Positions 51,470-59,379 of a stretch of 64,000 bases of DNA are shown here, in pieces (the first letter of the stretch is position 1; each line of letters opens with the position of its first letter). Source of the stretch: Hydrogenimonas sp. SS33 (GTDB lineage: Bacteria; Campylobacterota; Campylobacteria; Campylobacterales; Hydrogenimonadaceae); the NCBI RefSeq assembly GCF_040436365.1, contig NZ_AP026369.1, forward strand, positions 186,001 to 250,000, given 5' to 3'. Both the position numbers and the translations under genes were made by a program. The notes under the pieces were generated by a model, which made no database searches, was not told where the DNA came from, and saw nothing but the letters and a program-made list of their open reading frames with translations.

Positions 51470-52552
51470 GTGGGAACCCGTCTCTACCGTTTTCTGGTCG
51501 ATGAGTGGTTGCTTCTCGTTTCGCTGATCGGCCTGATTACCACATCACTCTATCTGAAGCATTGGCCGCATTACACCTGGCGGGACGGCGCTCCCGTTTT
51601 TCTCCTTTATGCACTGTTCGTATCTGTCAAAGGCATCGAAAAGAGCCGTTTGTTGCTCGGTATCTCCGGGTTTTTGGAGAAGAGTCACCATGTGCCTTTG
51701 ATTCTTGTCATCACTACTTTTTTTCTCTCCATGTTCCTCACGATCGATGTCAGTCTGGTTACGATGCTTCCCATTGTCCTTTCCATGCATCTGAAGCAGA
51801 AAGGACGCCTCGTGATTCTTGTGGCGTTGACCGCCCATGCCGGCGCTGCCCTGACCCCTTTCGGAACGCCCCAGAACCTCTTTATCTACACTTATTACGA
51901 TCCGGGCTTCATCCCTTTCCTGAAGGCAATCGCCCCTTTCTCTTTCGGACTATTGTTCCTCTATCTCCTTGCCGCACTGTTTATGGGAAGAAAGCCCGCT
52001 ACCAAATTGAAAAGCGGTCACGTCCATATCGAACGGCCCAAAGCTTTCGTCTGGATACTTCTGTTGGGCATCGTCGTTTTGTCTACTTTGCATCTCCTAC
52101 CGGCAGGGACCGCGCTGTTCGCACCGCTCTATGCCCTTCTCATCGACCGTAGAAGCTTGAAGGTAGATTATGCGCTCTTGTTGACATTTCTCGCTTTCAT
52201 AGGATTGACTTCCAATATCAAGGCATTGATCGGGGGCACCATAGAGCATCCCGGACATATTTTTCTGCTTTCGAGTCTGACGAGTCAGGTGCTCAGCAAT
52301 GTACCGACGACCCTCCTGTTCGAAAAGTTCACTTCCCAATGGCAGGCGCTGCTTTGGGGGACCAATGTCGGAGGGTACGGAACCCTTGTCGCAGCCATCG
52401 CCAATCTCATCACCTACCGCATCTATAGAGCCTCTGCACCCAAAAATGTAGAGTGCGCTTTCCTGAGAAATTTTACCTTGGCAGGCTTTCTCTCTTTTTT
52501 TGCGGGATTTGTCATCCATTTCATGCTCTACAACCATCTGTACCGGTTTTAG
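51470..52552 (+). CDS. Anion/arsenite-type (ArsB/NhaD superfamily) membrane transporter
   Basis: The 360-residue protein has about ten membrane helices and motifs of the ion-transporter superfamily: MFLTIDVSLVTMLPIVLSM, HAGAALTPFGTPQNLFIY (the PFGTPQN hairpin) and, in the second half, SQVLSNVPTTLLFE with TNVGGYGTLVAAIANL. These resemble the N-P-containing hairpins of ArsB/DASS permeases. The substrate cannot be told. GTG start. Lower G+C than neighbours and repeats on both sides hint at acquisition. Confidence 0.8.
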   Translation: MGTRLYRFLVDEWLLLVSLIGLITTSLYLKHWPHYTWRDGAPVFLLYALFVSVKGIEKSRLLLGISGFLEKSHHVPLILVITTFFLSMFLTIDVSLVTMLPIVLSMHLKQKGRLVILVALTAHAGAALTPFGTPQNLFIYTYYDPGFIPFLKAIAPFSFGLLFLYLLAALFMGRKPATKLKSGHVHIERPKAFVWILLLGIVVLSTLHLLPAGTALFAPLYALLIDRRSLKVDYALLLTFLAFIGLTSNIKALIGGTIEHPGHIFLLSSLTSQVLSNVPTTLLFEKFTSQWQALLWGTNVGGYGTLVAAIANLITYRIYRASAPKNVECAFLRNFTLAGFLSFFAGFVIHFMLYNHLYRF

Positions 52553-52593
52553 AGCTCTCCTTTGGTTTTTGCAGAGTGTCAGCTTTTTGCCGA

Positions 52594-52599
52594 TATAAT
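52594..52599 (+). promoter_or_regulatory. -10 box upstream of repeat copy F (argB leader)
   Basis: TATAAT in CGATATAATGATC lies 8 bp before the left arm of copy F and 180 bp before argB, so argB mRNA would carry the repeat in its 5' leader. Confidence 0.5.
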
Positions 52600-52607
52600 G
52601 ATCTTTT

Positions 52608-52720
52608 GTTACGCAAAACTTGAGTGAAGCCCATGCTTTGGCGGGGACACGAGTGTCCCCTGCACCCCCCTAAAGCTTCGAAATCGGAGATTTCGAGAAG
52701 AGGCCACGCCTTTGCGTAAC
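52608..52720. repeat. Dispersed hairpin repeat, copy F (reverse orientation)
   Basis: Reading the minus strand gives the family order: GTTACGCAAA arm, CTCTTCTCGAAATCTCCGATTTC, GAAGCTTTAGGGGGG, hairpin GGGGACACTCGTGTCCCC, GCATGGGCTTCACTCAAG and arm TTTTGCGTAAC. On the plus strand the arms GTTACGCAAA (52608) and TTTGCGTAAC (52711-52720) are exact inverted repeats, which marks the element ends. Confidence 0.85.
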
Positions 52721-52744
52721 CTCCAATACCTAATGAATCTTGTT

Positions 52745-52760
52745 GCACCCCGTCGGGTGC
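52745..52760 (+). promoter_or_regulatory. Hairpin 18 bp before the argB start
   Basis: GCACCC-CGTC-GGGTGC is an exact 6 bp stem with a 4-base loop, just upstream of the GGGAGCG ribosome-binding site of argB. It may affect initiation; no known arginine leader is recognised. Confidence 0.35.
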
Positions 52761-52778
52761 GGCACAGGGAGCGATGGA

Positions 52779-53630
52779 ATGCAAAAGAAGATGCAGGTGG
52801 TCCAGACACTGCTGGATACGCTGCCGTTCATACGCAAATTTTCGGGCCAGACCGTCGTCGTCAAGTATGGCGGTGCCGCCCAGGTCAATCCGGAATTGAA
52901 AGAGAAGTTCGCCCAGGATATCGTACTGATGCATCTGGTGGGCATCAAACCGGTGGTGGTCCACGGCGGCGGGCCGAAGATCACCCAATTGCTGGGCGAC
53001 CTTGGGATCGAAACCGAATTCGTCGACGGACAGCGTGTCACCTCGAAAGAGGCGATGCGGATCGCCGAAATGGTGCTCAGTGGTGAGGTGAACAAGGAGA
53101 TTGTCTCCATGCTCAACGACCACGGTTCCAAAGCCATCGGTATCAGCGGCAAAGACGCTCAGTTCATCCTGGCGAGGGCCAAAGACCGCAGCCGCTGGGG
53201 CTACACCGGGGTCATCGAAGAGATCAATGCAGAGGTGGTGGAGAATCTGATGAAGGAGCACTTCATCCCCGTCATCGCCCCCATCGCCGCGAGCAAAGAC
53301 CCGGGGGAACCGGGCTTCAACATCAACGCCGACCTGGCGGCCAGCCGCATCGCCGTGGCGCTGAAGGCGACGAAAGTGGTCTTCCTGACCGACACCCCCG
53401 GCGTACTCGACGGCGACGGGCAGCTCATCGGTACCCTGGGGAGCGAAAAGATCGAACTGCTCAAGAACGAGGGGGTCATCAGCGGCGGCATGGTCCCCAA
53501 GGTGGACGCCTGCCTGGAGGCGATCCGCGGGGGCGTGCAGAAGGCGCATATCATCGACGGGCGTATCGAACACTCTTTGCTGCTGGAGATCTTCACCAGC
53601 GAAGGTGTAGGCACACAAATCGTACATTAA
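52779..53630 (+). CDS. argB: Acetylglutamate kinase
   Basis: The 283-residue amino acid kinase phosphorylates N-acetylglutamate in arginine synthesis. Motifs are VVKYGGAAQ, VVVHGGGPKI, FNINADLAASRIAVALKA and FLTDTPGVLDG. The N-terminal helix preceding VVKYGG (QVVQTLLDTLPFIRKFS) is that of arginine-sensitive hexameric enzymes. I chose the ATG at 52779; the longer frame runs through the leader hairpin. Confidence 0.95.
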   Translation: MQKKMQVVQTLLDTLPFIRKFSGQTVVVKYGGAAQVNPELKEKFAQDIVLMHLVGIKPVVVHGGGPKITQLLGDLGIETEFVDGQRVTSKEAMRIAEMVLSGEVNKEIVSMLNDHGSKAIGISGKDAQFILARAKDRSRWGYTGVIEEINAEVVENLMKEHFIPVIAPIAASKDPGEPGFNINADLAASRIAVALKATKVVFLTDTPGVLDGDGQLIGTLGSEKIELLKNEGVISGGMVPKVDACLEAIRGGVQKAHIIDGRIEHSLLLEIFTSEGVGTQIVH

Positions 53631-53639
53631 AGGGTGACT

Positions 53640-54062
53640 ATGAGATTATGGAAAAAGAGTCTGGTGCTGGCTTCGGCCATGGTGATGCTGGGGGGCTGCT
53701 TCAAAAGCGAAGCCCCCAAGTGTTCCGACCCGCAGGTGATCGGCCTGGTGAAGCAGATCTATGCCGAAAACGTGGCGGAGATGGCCAAAACCAACCCGAT
53801 GTTCGCCATCTTCAAAGAGGCGATACCGAGCCAGATCGTCTCCATCGATTCGGCCCGGCCCGTCAAATATGACGAGAATATCAAGCTCAGAAGCTGCAAA
53901 GCCGTCGCCCGTTTCGACGACAACCGCACCGCCAACATCGAATACACCGTCCAGCTGGATGAGAAGAAGAGCGACCAGTTCTATGTGGAGATGAAATTCG
54001 ACTTTCTCCAGGGGCTCGCCCAGCAGGGGATGATGCAGAAGATCATGCACGATGTGAAGTAG
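53640..54062 (+). CDS. Putative lipoprotein
   Basis: The 140-residue protein has a lipoprotein signal with lipobox MLGGC (start MRLWKKSLVLASAMVMLGGC, ATG preceded by AAAGGGTG) and a compact domain of unknown family (KCSDPQVIGLVKQIYAENVA; RSCKAVARFDDNRTANIEYT). Two cysteines in the mature part may pair. It lies between argB and an ABM protein gene with short gaps. Confidence 0.7.
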   Translation: MRLWKKSLVLASAMVMLGGCFKSEAPKCSDPQVIGLVKQIYAENVAEMAKTNPMFAIFKEAIPSQIVSIDSARPVKYDENIKLRSCKAVARFDDNRTANIEYTVQLDEKKSDQFYVEMKFDFLQGLAQQGMMQKIMHDVK

Positions 54063-54070
54063 GGGAACCG

Positions 54071-54436
54071 ATGTCGAAGAAGATCTACTGCATCGCCCAG
54101 TTTCGCGCCAGGAAGGGCCGGGAAGATGAGCTTTTCGAAACCCTCAAAGCCCTCGAACCCGACACGTTGCGGGAAGATGGCTGCCTAAGGTATGTCGTGA
54201 CCAGAAAAATAGAGCACCCCTGTGCGCCGGGAACCACCGACTACCCCATCGTCTTCAACGAGATCTGGGCCGACGATGCCGCTTTCACGGCCCACTGCCG
54301 ACGGGAGGCGATCCAGAGCTTTTTTCAGCGCGAGTGCGTCGACCCGGAAGGCGCCGTGGAAGCCTACAATGTCTGCGTCTATACCGACGAAGGCGTCCAT
54401 TACGACGCACCTGAATTCGGAGCTACCTGTGAGTGA
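54071..54436 (+). CDS. ABM-domain (antibiotic biosynthesis monooxygenase-like) protein
   Basis: The 121-residue protein has the ABM ferredoxin-like fold: CIAQFRARKGREDELFETLK, LREDGCLRYVVTRK and FNEIWADDAAFTAHCRREAI. Members include quinol monooxygenases and heme-degrading proteins; the specific role is unknown. Its end overlaps cutA by 8 bp. Confidence 0.8.
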   Translation: MSKKIYCIAQFRARKGREDELFETLKALEPDTLREDGCLRYVVTRKIEHPCAPGTTDYPIVFNEIWADDAAFTAHCRREAIQSFFQRECVDPEGAVEAYNVCVYTDEGVHYDAPEFGATCE

Positions 54437-54746
54437 GTTTCGCCTGGTGCTTGTGAGCGCCTCGGGCATCGACGAAGCGGAGCGTATCGCCCGCAAAATC
54501 GTGGAGAAGGAGCTGGCGGCCTGTGTCAACATCGTCCCCAAAATCAGCTCCGTCTACCGCTGGCAGGGAGAGGTGCAGGAGGACAGGGAAGCGCTGATGC
54601 TCATTAAAACCGATGCCAAAAACCTTCCCAGACTCAAAAAGCGCATCAAAAAGATGCATAGTTACGACATTCCCGAATTTCTCGTTTTCGACATAAAAGA
54701 CGGTGATGACGACTACCTCAAATGGATGGGAAGCGTTCTGCGGTGA
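54429..54746 (+). CDS. cutA: CutA-like divalent ion tolerance protein
   Basis: The 105-residue protein matches CutA: LVLVSASGIDEAERIARKIV, ELAACVNIVPKISSVYRWQG, EALMLIKTDAKNLPRLKKRI and YDIPEFLVFDI. Start GTG inside the end of the ABM gene gives the normal N-terminus. CutA forms a trimer, and its proposed copper tolerance role is uncertain. Confidence 0.92.
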   Translation: MSEFRLVLVSASGIDEAERIARKIVEKELAACVNIVPKISSVYRWQGEVQEDREALMLIKTDAKNLPRLKKRIKKMHSYDIPEFLVFDIKDGDDDYLKWMGSVLR

Positions 54747-54814
54747 ACAGGGAACAGTGAACGGTGAACGGTTTCCCAATGACCAATGACTAATGACCAA
54801 TGACCAATGACCAA
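54742..54814. repeat. Heptamer tandem arrays upstream of thrC
   Basis: Two 7-base units occur in tandem: GTGAACG/GGAACAG-type (54742-54771) and AATGACC repeated about five times (54779-54813, one copy AATGACT). The second array ends 7 bp before the thrC -10 box. Confidence 0.7.
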
Positions 54815-54820
54815 ACTTGC

Positions 54821-54826
54821 TATAAT
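54821..54826 (+). promoter_or_regulatory. -10 box of thrC
   Basis: TATAAT lies 30 bp upstream of the ATG at 54857. The -35 position falls inside the AATGACC array (TGACCA-like hexamers in 7-base steps), so the number of repeat units could change spacing. Confidence 0.55.
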
Positions 54827-54856
54827 CGCGGAAAAATTTATGACAGGAATGACGGT

Positions 54857-56323
54857 ATGACCTTTATCGAAACCCGTGGAAATGACGGTGTCAAACCCTC
54901 GGAGGTGGCTTTCAGCGAAGCCATTTTGTCTCCCAGTGCCAGTTTCGGGGGGCTCTATGTTCCCAAAACGCTGCCCCGGCTCGATTTCGACTTTTTCAAA
55001 GCCCACACCGGCAGCCACTACAAAACACTCTGCAAAGCGCTTTTCGAAAAGTTCGACGTGGATATCCCCGCAGAAGAGCTGTCGGCGGCGCTGGACCGCT
55101 ATGACCGCTTCGACGACCCTTCCGACCCGGTTCCGCTGAAGCAGGTGGAAGAGGATGCCTTCGTCAGTGAGCTGTGGCACGGTCCGACCCGCGCATTCAA
55201 AGATATGGCGCTCCAGCCTTTCGGCTACATTCTCTCCAAACTGGCCGAGCGCAGGGGCGAGCACTACCTGATCATGGCGGCTACCAGCGGCGATACGGGG
55301 CCCGCGACACTGGAGACATTCAAAAATGCCCCCAACATCAAAGTCGCCTGCCTCTATCCTGCCGGCGGCACCAGCGACGTTCAGCGCCTGCAGATGGTCA
55401 CCGAAGAGGCGGCCAACGAAAAGGTCATCGGCATCCGCGGCGACTTCGACGATGCCCAGACCGCTTTGAAGAACCTGCTCGCCAGCGAAAGTTTCAAGCG
55501 CAAGCTCAAAGAGAGCCAGACCGAACTCTCCGCGGCCAACTCGGTCAACTTCGGGCGTATCATCTTCCAGATCATCTACCATATTTACAGCTACCTCAAG
55601 CTCGTGGAACGGGGTGAAGTGGCGCTGGGAGAGCATATCTACATCATCGTTCCCAGCGGAAACTTCGGCAACGTGTTGGGTGCCTATTACGCCAAAAAGA
55701 TGGGACTGCCGGTCGAAAAGCTGCTCATATCATCAAATATTAACAACATTCTGACGGACCTCGTCACCAAAGGGGAGTACGACCTGCGGGGCAGGTCGCT
55801 TTGCCAGACCACCTCTCCGGCGATGGATATACTCAAATCCTCCAACGTCGAGCGCGTTCTTTTTGACAAATTCGGCCCCGAGCGGACCAGGGAGCTGATG
55901 GAGAGCCTGAACGAAAAGGGCTTTTACAGGCTGAGCGGGGACGAATTGGCGATGCTGCGGGAGGATTTCGACGCCACCTTCTGCAGTGATGAGGAGGGCA
56001 AGGCGGTCATCGCAGCCTATGCGAAAAAGGGGTATATCATGGACCCCCACACGGCGACCTGTTTCAAAGCCTACGATCAACTTCGCAAAAAATCCCTCAA
56101 AACCGTCATCTGCTCCACGGCGGAGTGGACCAAATTCAGCCGAACCGTCTGCGACGCCCTGGGTCATCCGGTCGAACGGGACATCGAGGCGCTGCAGTGG
56201 GTGAGCGGACACTACGGCGTCGAGGTGCCGCCCATGATCGCCGAACTTTTCGAAAAGCCGATCGTCCATGACACGGTGGTGGAGAAAGAGGCGATCGAGG
56301 AAGAGATCCTCAAGTTCATCTGA
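54857..56323 (+). CDS. thrC: Threonine synthase
   Basis: The 488-residue PLP enzyme makes threonine from O-phosphohomoserine. The PLP lysine motif is in ELWHGPTRAFKDMALQPFG, and AATSGDTGPATLETFKN and VPSGNFGNVLGAYYAKKMG bind cofactor phosphate. This is the longer (~480 residue) threonine synthase type. The start at MTFIETRG was preferred over an upstream ATG in the repeat array. Its stop overlaps the next gene start. Confidence 0.95.
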   Translation: MTFIETRGNDGVKPSEVAFSEAILSPSASFGGLYVPKTLPRLDFDFFKAHTGSHYKTLCKALFEKFDVDIPAEELSAALDRYDRFDDPSDPVPLKQVEEDAFVSELWHGPTRAFKDMALQPFGYILSKLAERRGEHYLIMAATSGDTGPATLETFKNAPNIKVACLYPAGGTSDVQRLQMVTEEAANEKVIGIRGDFDDAQTALKNLLASESFKRKLKESQTELSAANSVNFGRIIFQIIYHIYSYLKLVERGEVALGEHIYIIVPSGNFGNVLGAYYAKKMGLPVEKLLISSNINNILTDLVTKGEYDLRGRSLCQTTSPAMDILKSSNVERVLFDKFGPERTRELMESLNEKGFYRLSGDELAMLREDFDATFCSDEEGKAVIAAYAKKGYIMDPHTATCFKAYDQLRKKSLKTVICSTAEWTKFSRTVCDALGHPVERDIEALQWVSGHYGVEVPPMIAELFEKPIVHDTVVEKEAIEEEILKFI

Positions 56324-57549
56324 TGCGAATCGCCGTCATAGGCGGCGGCGCCGCCGGGCTGATGGGCGCACTGACCGCGGCGAAAGCGGGCGGTGACCGG
56401 GTTCATATAGATTTATATGAATCCGGGGACGAGGTGGGGCGAAAGATTCTCGCCTCGGGAAACGGCCGCTGCAACATCTCCAACAAAGACCTCTCTTACC
56501 ACCATTTCCACGGGTTGGATCCCGCTTTTGTCCAACCGGCCCTGAAGCGCTTCGGTTTTGACGATTTCCGCCGTTTCTGCGAGTCGATCGGCCTGCTCCT
56601 GCAGGTTCGGGAGGATGGCCGCGCCTATCCCCTCGGCAACGAAGCGCGTTCGGTACAGCGCGCCCTGAAGCGCGCCGTAGAACGCGCCGGCGTGCAGGTC
56701 GTGACCGAGACGCCGGTTTCGTCGCTGCGACGGGAGGGGGGAACGTTCACGCTGCCGACCCCCGCCGGGCCGAAGCGCTACGACCGCATTCTCGTTGCCA
56801 CGGGCTCTCCGGCGGCGCCGCAGCTCGGCGGCACTGCGGGAGGGCTGGAGCTGGCCGCCTCCCTGGGACACACCCTCATCCCCTCCTATCCGGCACTGGT
56901 GGGGCTGCATCTGAAAGAGCGGCGGCACGAAAGGATGCAGGGTGTCAAAACGGTGGCGGCGTTGACACTCTACATTGACGGCAGGGCAGGGAAAAAGGTG
57001 ACGGGAGACCTGCTCTTCACCCGTTACGGCATGTCGGGTTTCGGGGTGCTGGACATCTCCACCGAGGCTTCCGAAGCCCTCGTGACAGGACGGGATGTCA
57101 AGGTCGGCGCGGATCTGCTCCCGGAGCTGGGCCGGCAGGAGATCACAGCCGTTTTGACCCGTTTCGCCAAGGCTTTTTCCCAAACCCCGGTGTCGGAAGT
57201 GCTGGAAGGGTTGCTCCCCCATAAAATCGCCCGGACACTCTGTCAAAGCCTGGGACTCGACCCCTCTTTGCCAGCCGGCAGGTTGACACCCAAAGAGATC
57301 CGAAGCCTCGGCGCCAGAGTCAAGGATTGGCGTTTCGGCGTCGTGGAGACCCACGGTTACAGACACGCCGAAGCCGCCGGTGGCGGGGTGCACTGCCTGG
57401 AAGTCGACAGCAGGACCATGGCATCCAAAAAGGTGGAGGGGCTCTATTTCGCCGGGGAGGTGCTCGACATCGTCGGAGAGAGGGGCGGGTACAACCTCCA
57501 TTTCGCCTGGGCATCGGGCTATCTGGCGGGTCTTGCCCTGGTGAAATAG
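56323..57549 (+). CDS. HI0933/YhiN-family FAD-dependent oxidoreductase
   Basis: The 408-residue flavoprotein begins with the FAD motif MRIAVIGGGAAGLMGAL, has GRKILASGNGRCNISN (diagnostic for this family), a middle domain and the C-terminal GLYFAGEVLDIVGERGGYNL. Substrates are unknown. Overlaps the thrC stop by 1 bp. Confidence 0.92.
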   Translation: MRIAVIGGGAAGLMGALTAAKAGGDRVHIDLYESGDEVGRKILASGNGRCNISNKDLSYHHFHGLDPAFVQPALKRFGFDDFRRFCESIGLLLQVREDGRAYPLGNEARSVQRALKRAVERAGVQVVTETPVSSLRREGGTFTLPTPAGPKRYDRILVATGSPAAPQLGGTAGGLELAASLGHTLIPSYPALVGLHLKERRHERMQGVKTVAALTLYIDGRAGKKVTGDLLFTRYGMSGFGVLDISTEASEALVTGRDVKVGADLLPELGRQEITAVLTRFAKAFSQTPVSEVLEGLLPHKIARTLCQSLGLDPSLPAGRLTPKEIRSLGARVKDWRFGVVETHGYRHAEAAGGGVHCLEVDSRTMASKKVEGLYFAGEVLDIVGERGGYNLHFAWASGYLAGLALVK

Positions 57550-57634
57550 CCCTTCTCTCTTTCAGTCTGACATAAGAGCAGTTGGGGGATAATAAATCAT
57601 AATACCGGATACCAGTTGCAGAAAGAGGTTTGCC

Positions 57635-58684
57635 ATGGAGATTATGAAGTTCGGCGAAGCGGCCAAAAGAATGCATGCCGACCAGGACCGTACGAAAGCG
57701 CTGCTGGACGAAAACATCGTTCCCAATATCAAAAAGAGCGGCAACAAACGGGACACCTACTACGTTCCCGAACTCTTTTTCGACTATGCCAAAGCGATGC
57801 TCGGTCTCGAAAAGGAGAAGGAGTTCAAACATCTGCCGATAGACGTCGAGACCTACCGGAAGTTTCACAACCGCAAAGGCGTGAAGACCATCGCCTTCTC
57901 CAATCTCAAAGGGGGTGTGGGGAAAACTTCCATCGCCGCCAACTTCGCCTACAACCTGGCGCTGCTGAACAAGCGGGTGCTTCTGGTCGACATGGATTCC
58001 CAGGCCAACAGCTCCCGCTACTTCGCCAACCGCTACTTCGTCAACGAGAGCATCAAGAACATCTTCGACAAAATGACCCGCAGGGAGCCGGTGGAAAAAG
58101 AGGATGTCCGCCGCTACATCGTTCCCATCGACTTCGACAATGCCGAGCTGGAACTGCTGCCCAGCGAACTCTCCCTGGGGCGTATCGTGGAGTTCAGCCG
58201 CTCGGTCTTTACGATGCCCCACAAAAAGCTGGCCGATATGCTCAAACTGGTTGAAGAGGATTACGACTTCATCGTCATCGACACCCCGCCCTCGGTGGGT
58301 CTCTCCCTGCATATGGCGCTCTATGCCAGTGACCTGGTGAGCATCGTGACCGATGCGGAAGACTTCAGTGTCAACGGCCTCAACGAACTCTACCTGGAGA
58401 TCCGTGAACTGGCGGAGGAGACCGACCACGATGTCCGGGTCGATTCGGTCTTCATCAACAAAGTCAAAAAGAGCAACATCCACAGCGTCTACATCGAAGC
58501 GATCGCCGAGATGGCAGCCCGGGAGGGGATCGACAACGTCTATGTCGTCAAGGAGAGCACCCGGCTCAAAGAGTCCCAGAATCTGCACATTCCCCTCGTA
58601 GAGTACAAGAAGGAACTCGAAAAACGGCTGCCGATCGCCGAGAGTATGGTCGAATATGCCGTCGAAAAAGCGCAGGAGGCGTAA
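57635..58684 (+). CDS. ParA-family ATPase with N-terminal DNA-binding-like domain
   Basis: The 349-residue protein has an 80-residue N-terminal region (MKFGEAAKRMHADQDRTKAL and onward) resembling the helix-turn-helix part of plasmid type Ia ParA. It is followed by the deviant Walker A NLKGGVGKTS (Lys92, Lys97), LLVDMDSQANSS, and VIDTPPSVG. Chromosomal Soj proteins are shorter and lack this N-terminus, so this is a plasmid- or chromid-type partition ATPase. The ParB-like gene follows after 2 bp. Confidence 0.88.
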   Translation: MEIMKFGEAAKRMHADQDRTKALLDENIVPNIKKSGNKRDTYYVPELFFDYAKAMLGLEKEKEFKHLPIDVETYRKFHNRKGVKTIAFSNLKGGVGKTSIAANFAYNLALLNKRVLLVDMDSQANSSRYFANRYFVNESIKNIFDKMTRREPVEKEDVRRYIVPIDFDNAELELLPSELSLGRIVEFSRSVFTMPHKKLADMLKLVEEDYDFIVIDTPPSVGLSLHMALYASDLVSIVTDAEDFSVNGLNELYLEIRELAEETDHDVRVDSVFINKVKKSNIHSVYIEAIAEMAAREGIDNVYVVKESTRLKESQNLHIPLVEYKKELEKRLPIAESMVEYAVEKAQEA

Positions 58685-58686
58685 AA

Positions 58687-59379
58687 ATGGCCAAACTCGA
58701 CATTCAGAAATTCAAAAAGAACGCCAAAAGCACCCTGGACAGGAAAGAGAGCCACGGTATCTTCAAAGAGCAGGCGGAAAAGGTGGAGACGATCCCCCTC
58801 GACGCTCTGGAAACCGGTCTGGCGATACGCCTTTTCGAGACGGGTTCGGAGCTCTTGAAAGCCTCCATTGCCGAAATGGGCCAGTTGGAGCCGATCGTCG
58901 TGCGCCGCGCGGGAGAGAAGTACGAAATACTTGATGGCCACCGCAGGGTCGCCGCGGCCAGAGCGCTCGGAAGGGCGGACATACCCGCGGAAGTGGCGGC
59001 GGTCGGGGAGAAGGAAGCCCCCTTCATGCCCTGGCTGCTCAACGCGCCGGAGAGTTTCGACCTCATTGAGACGGCCCTCTACCTGCAGAGGCTGGAGCAG
59101 GTGTTCGGCTTCGACGAGGAGACGATCGAGCGCAACATCGGGCTGAAACTCTCCGACTACCGCGAACTCTTTTTCGATTGCCAGGAAGGCGAAGCGCCGC
59201 TGAGCGCTTTCAACCGCCACTTCGAAGGGGTGTTGAAACGCTATTTCCGGTTTGTCAACGGAGAGCTCGACATCGAGAAGAGCGGGGTGAGGCTGCGCCT
59301 CAAAATCGACGAGGCCAAAGCCGATGACAAAGCGAAAGCGGAAATCTATCGTTTGATATTCCGTCTTTCAAAGCTATGA
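58687..59379 (+). CDS. ParB/Spo0J-like protein
   Basis: The 230-residue protein has a ParB N-terminal domain with MGQLEPIVVRRAGEKYEILD followed by GHRRVAAARALG, the CTP-binding/CTPase region. The middle (SFDLIETALYLQRLEQVFG) fits the HTH part. The C-terminal domain is small. It pairs with the upstream ParA, and the stop overlaps the lipoprotein gene (ATGA). Centromere-like repeats were not found nearby. Confidence 0.82.
   Translation: MAKLDIQKFKKNAKSTLDRKESHGIFKEQAEKVETIPLDALETGLAIRLFETGSELLKASIAEMGQLEPIVVRRAGEKYEILDGHRRVAAARALGRADIPAEVAAVGEKEAPFMPWLLNAPESFDLIETALYLQRLEQVFGFDEETIERNIGLKLSDYRELFFDCQEGEAPLSAFNRHFEGVLKRYFRFVNGELDIEKSGVRLRLKIDEAKADDKAKAEIYRLIFRLSKL

Noticed and set aside
57550-57634. 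Plasmid replication origin or iterons beside parA
   Set aside because: The 85 bp gap has no direct repeats and no rep gene is near; ordinary promoter-like AT sequence only.
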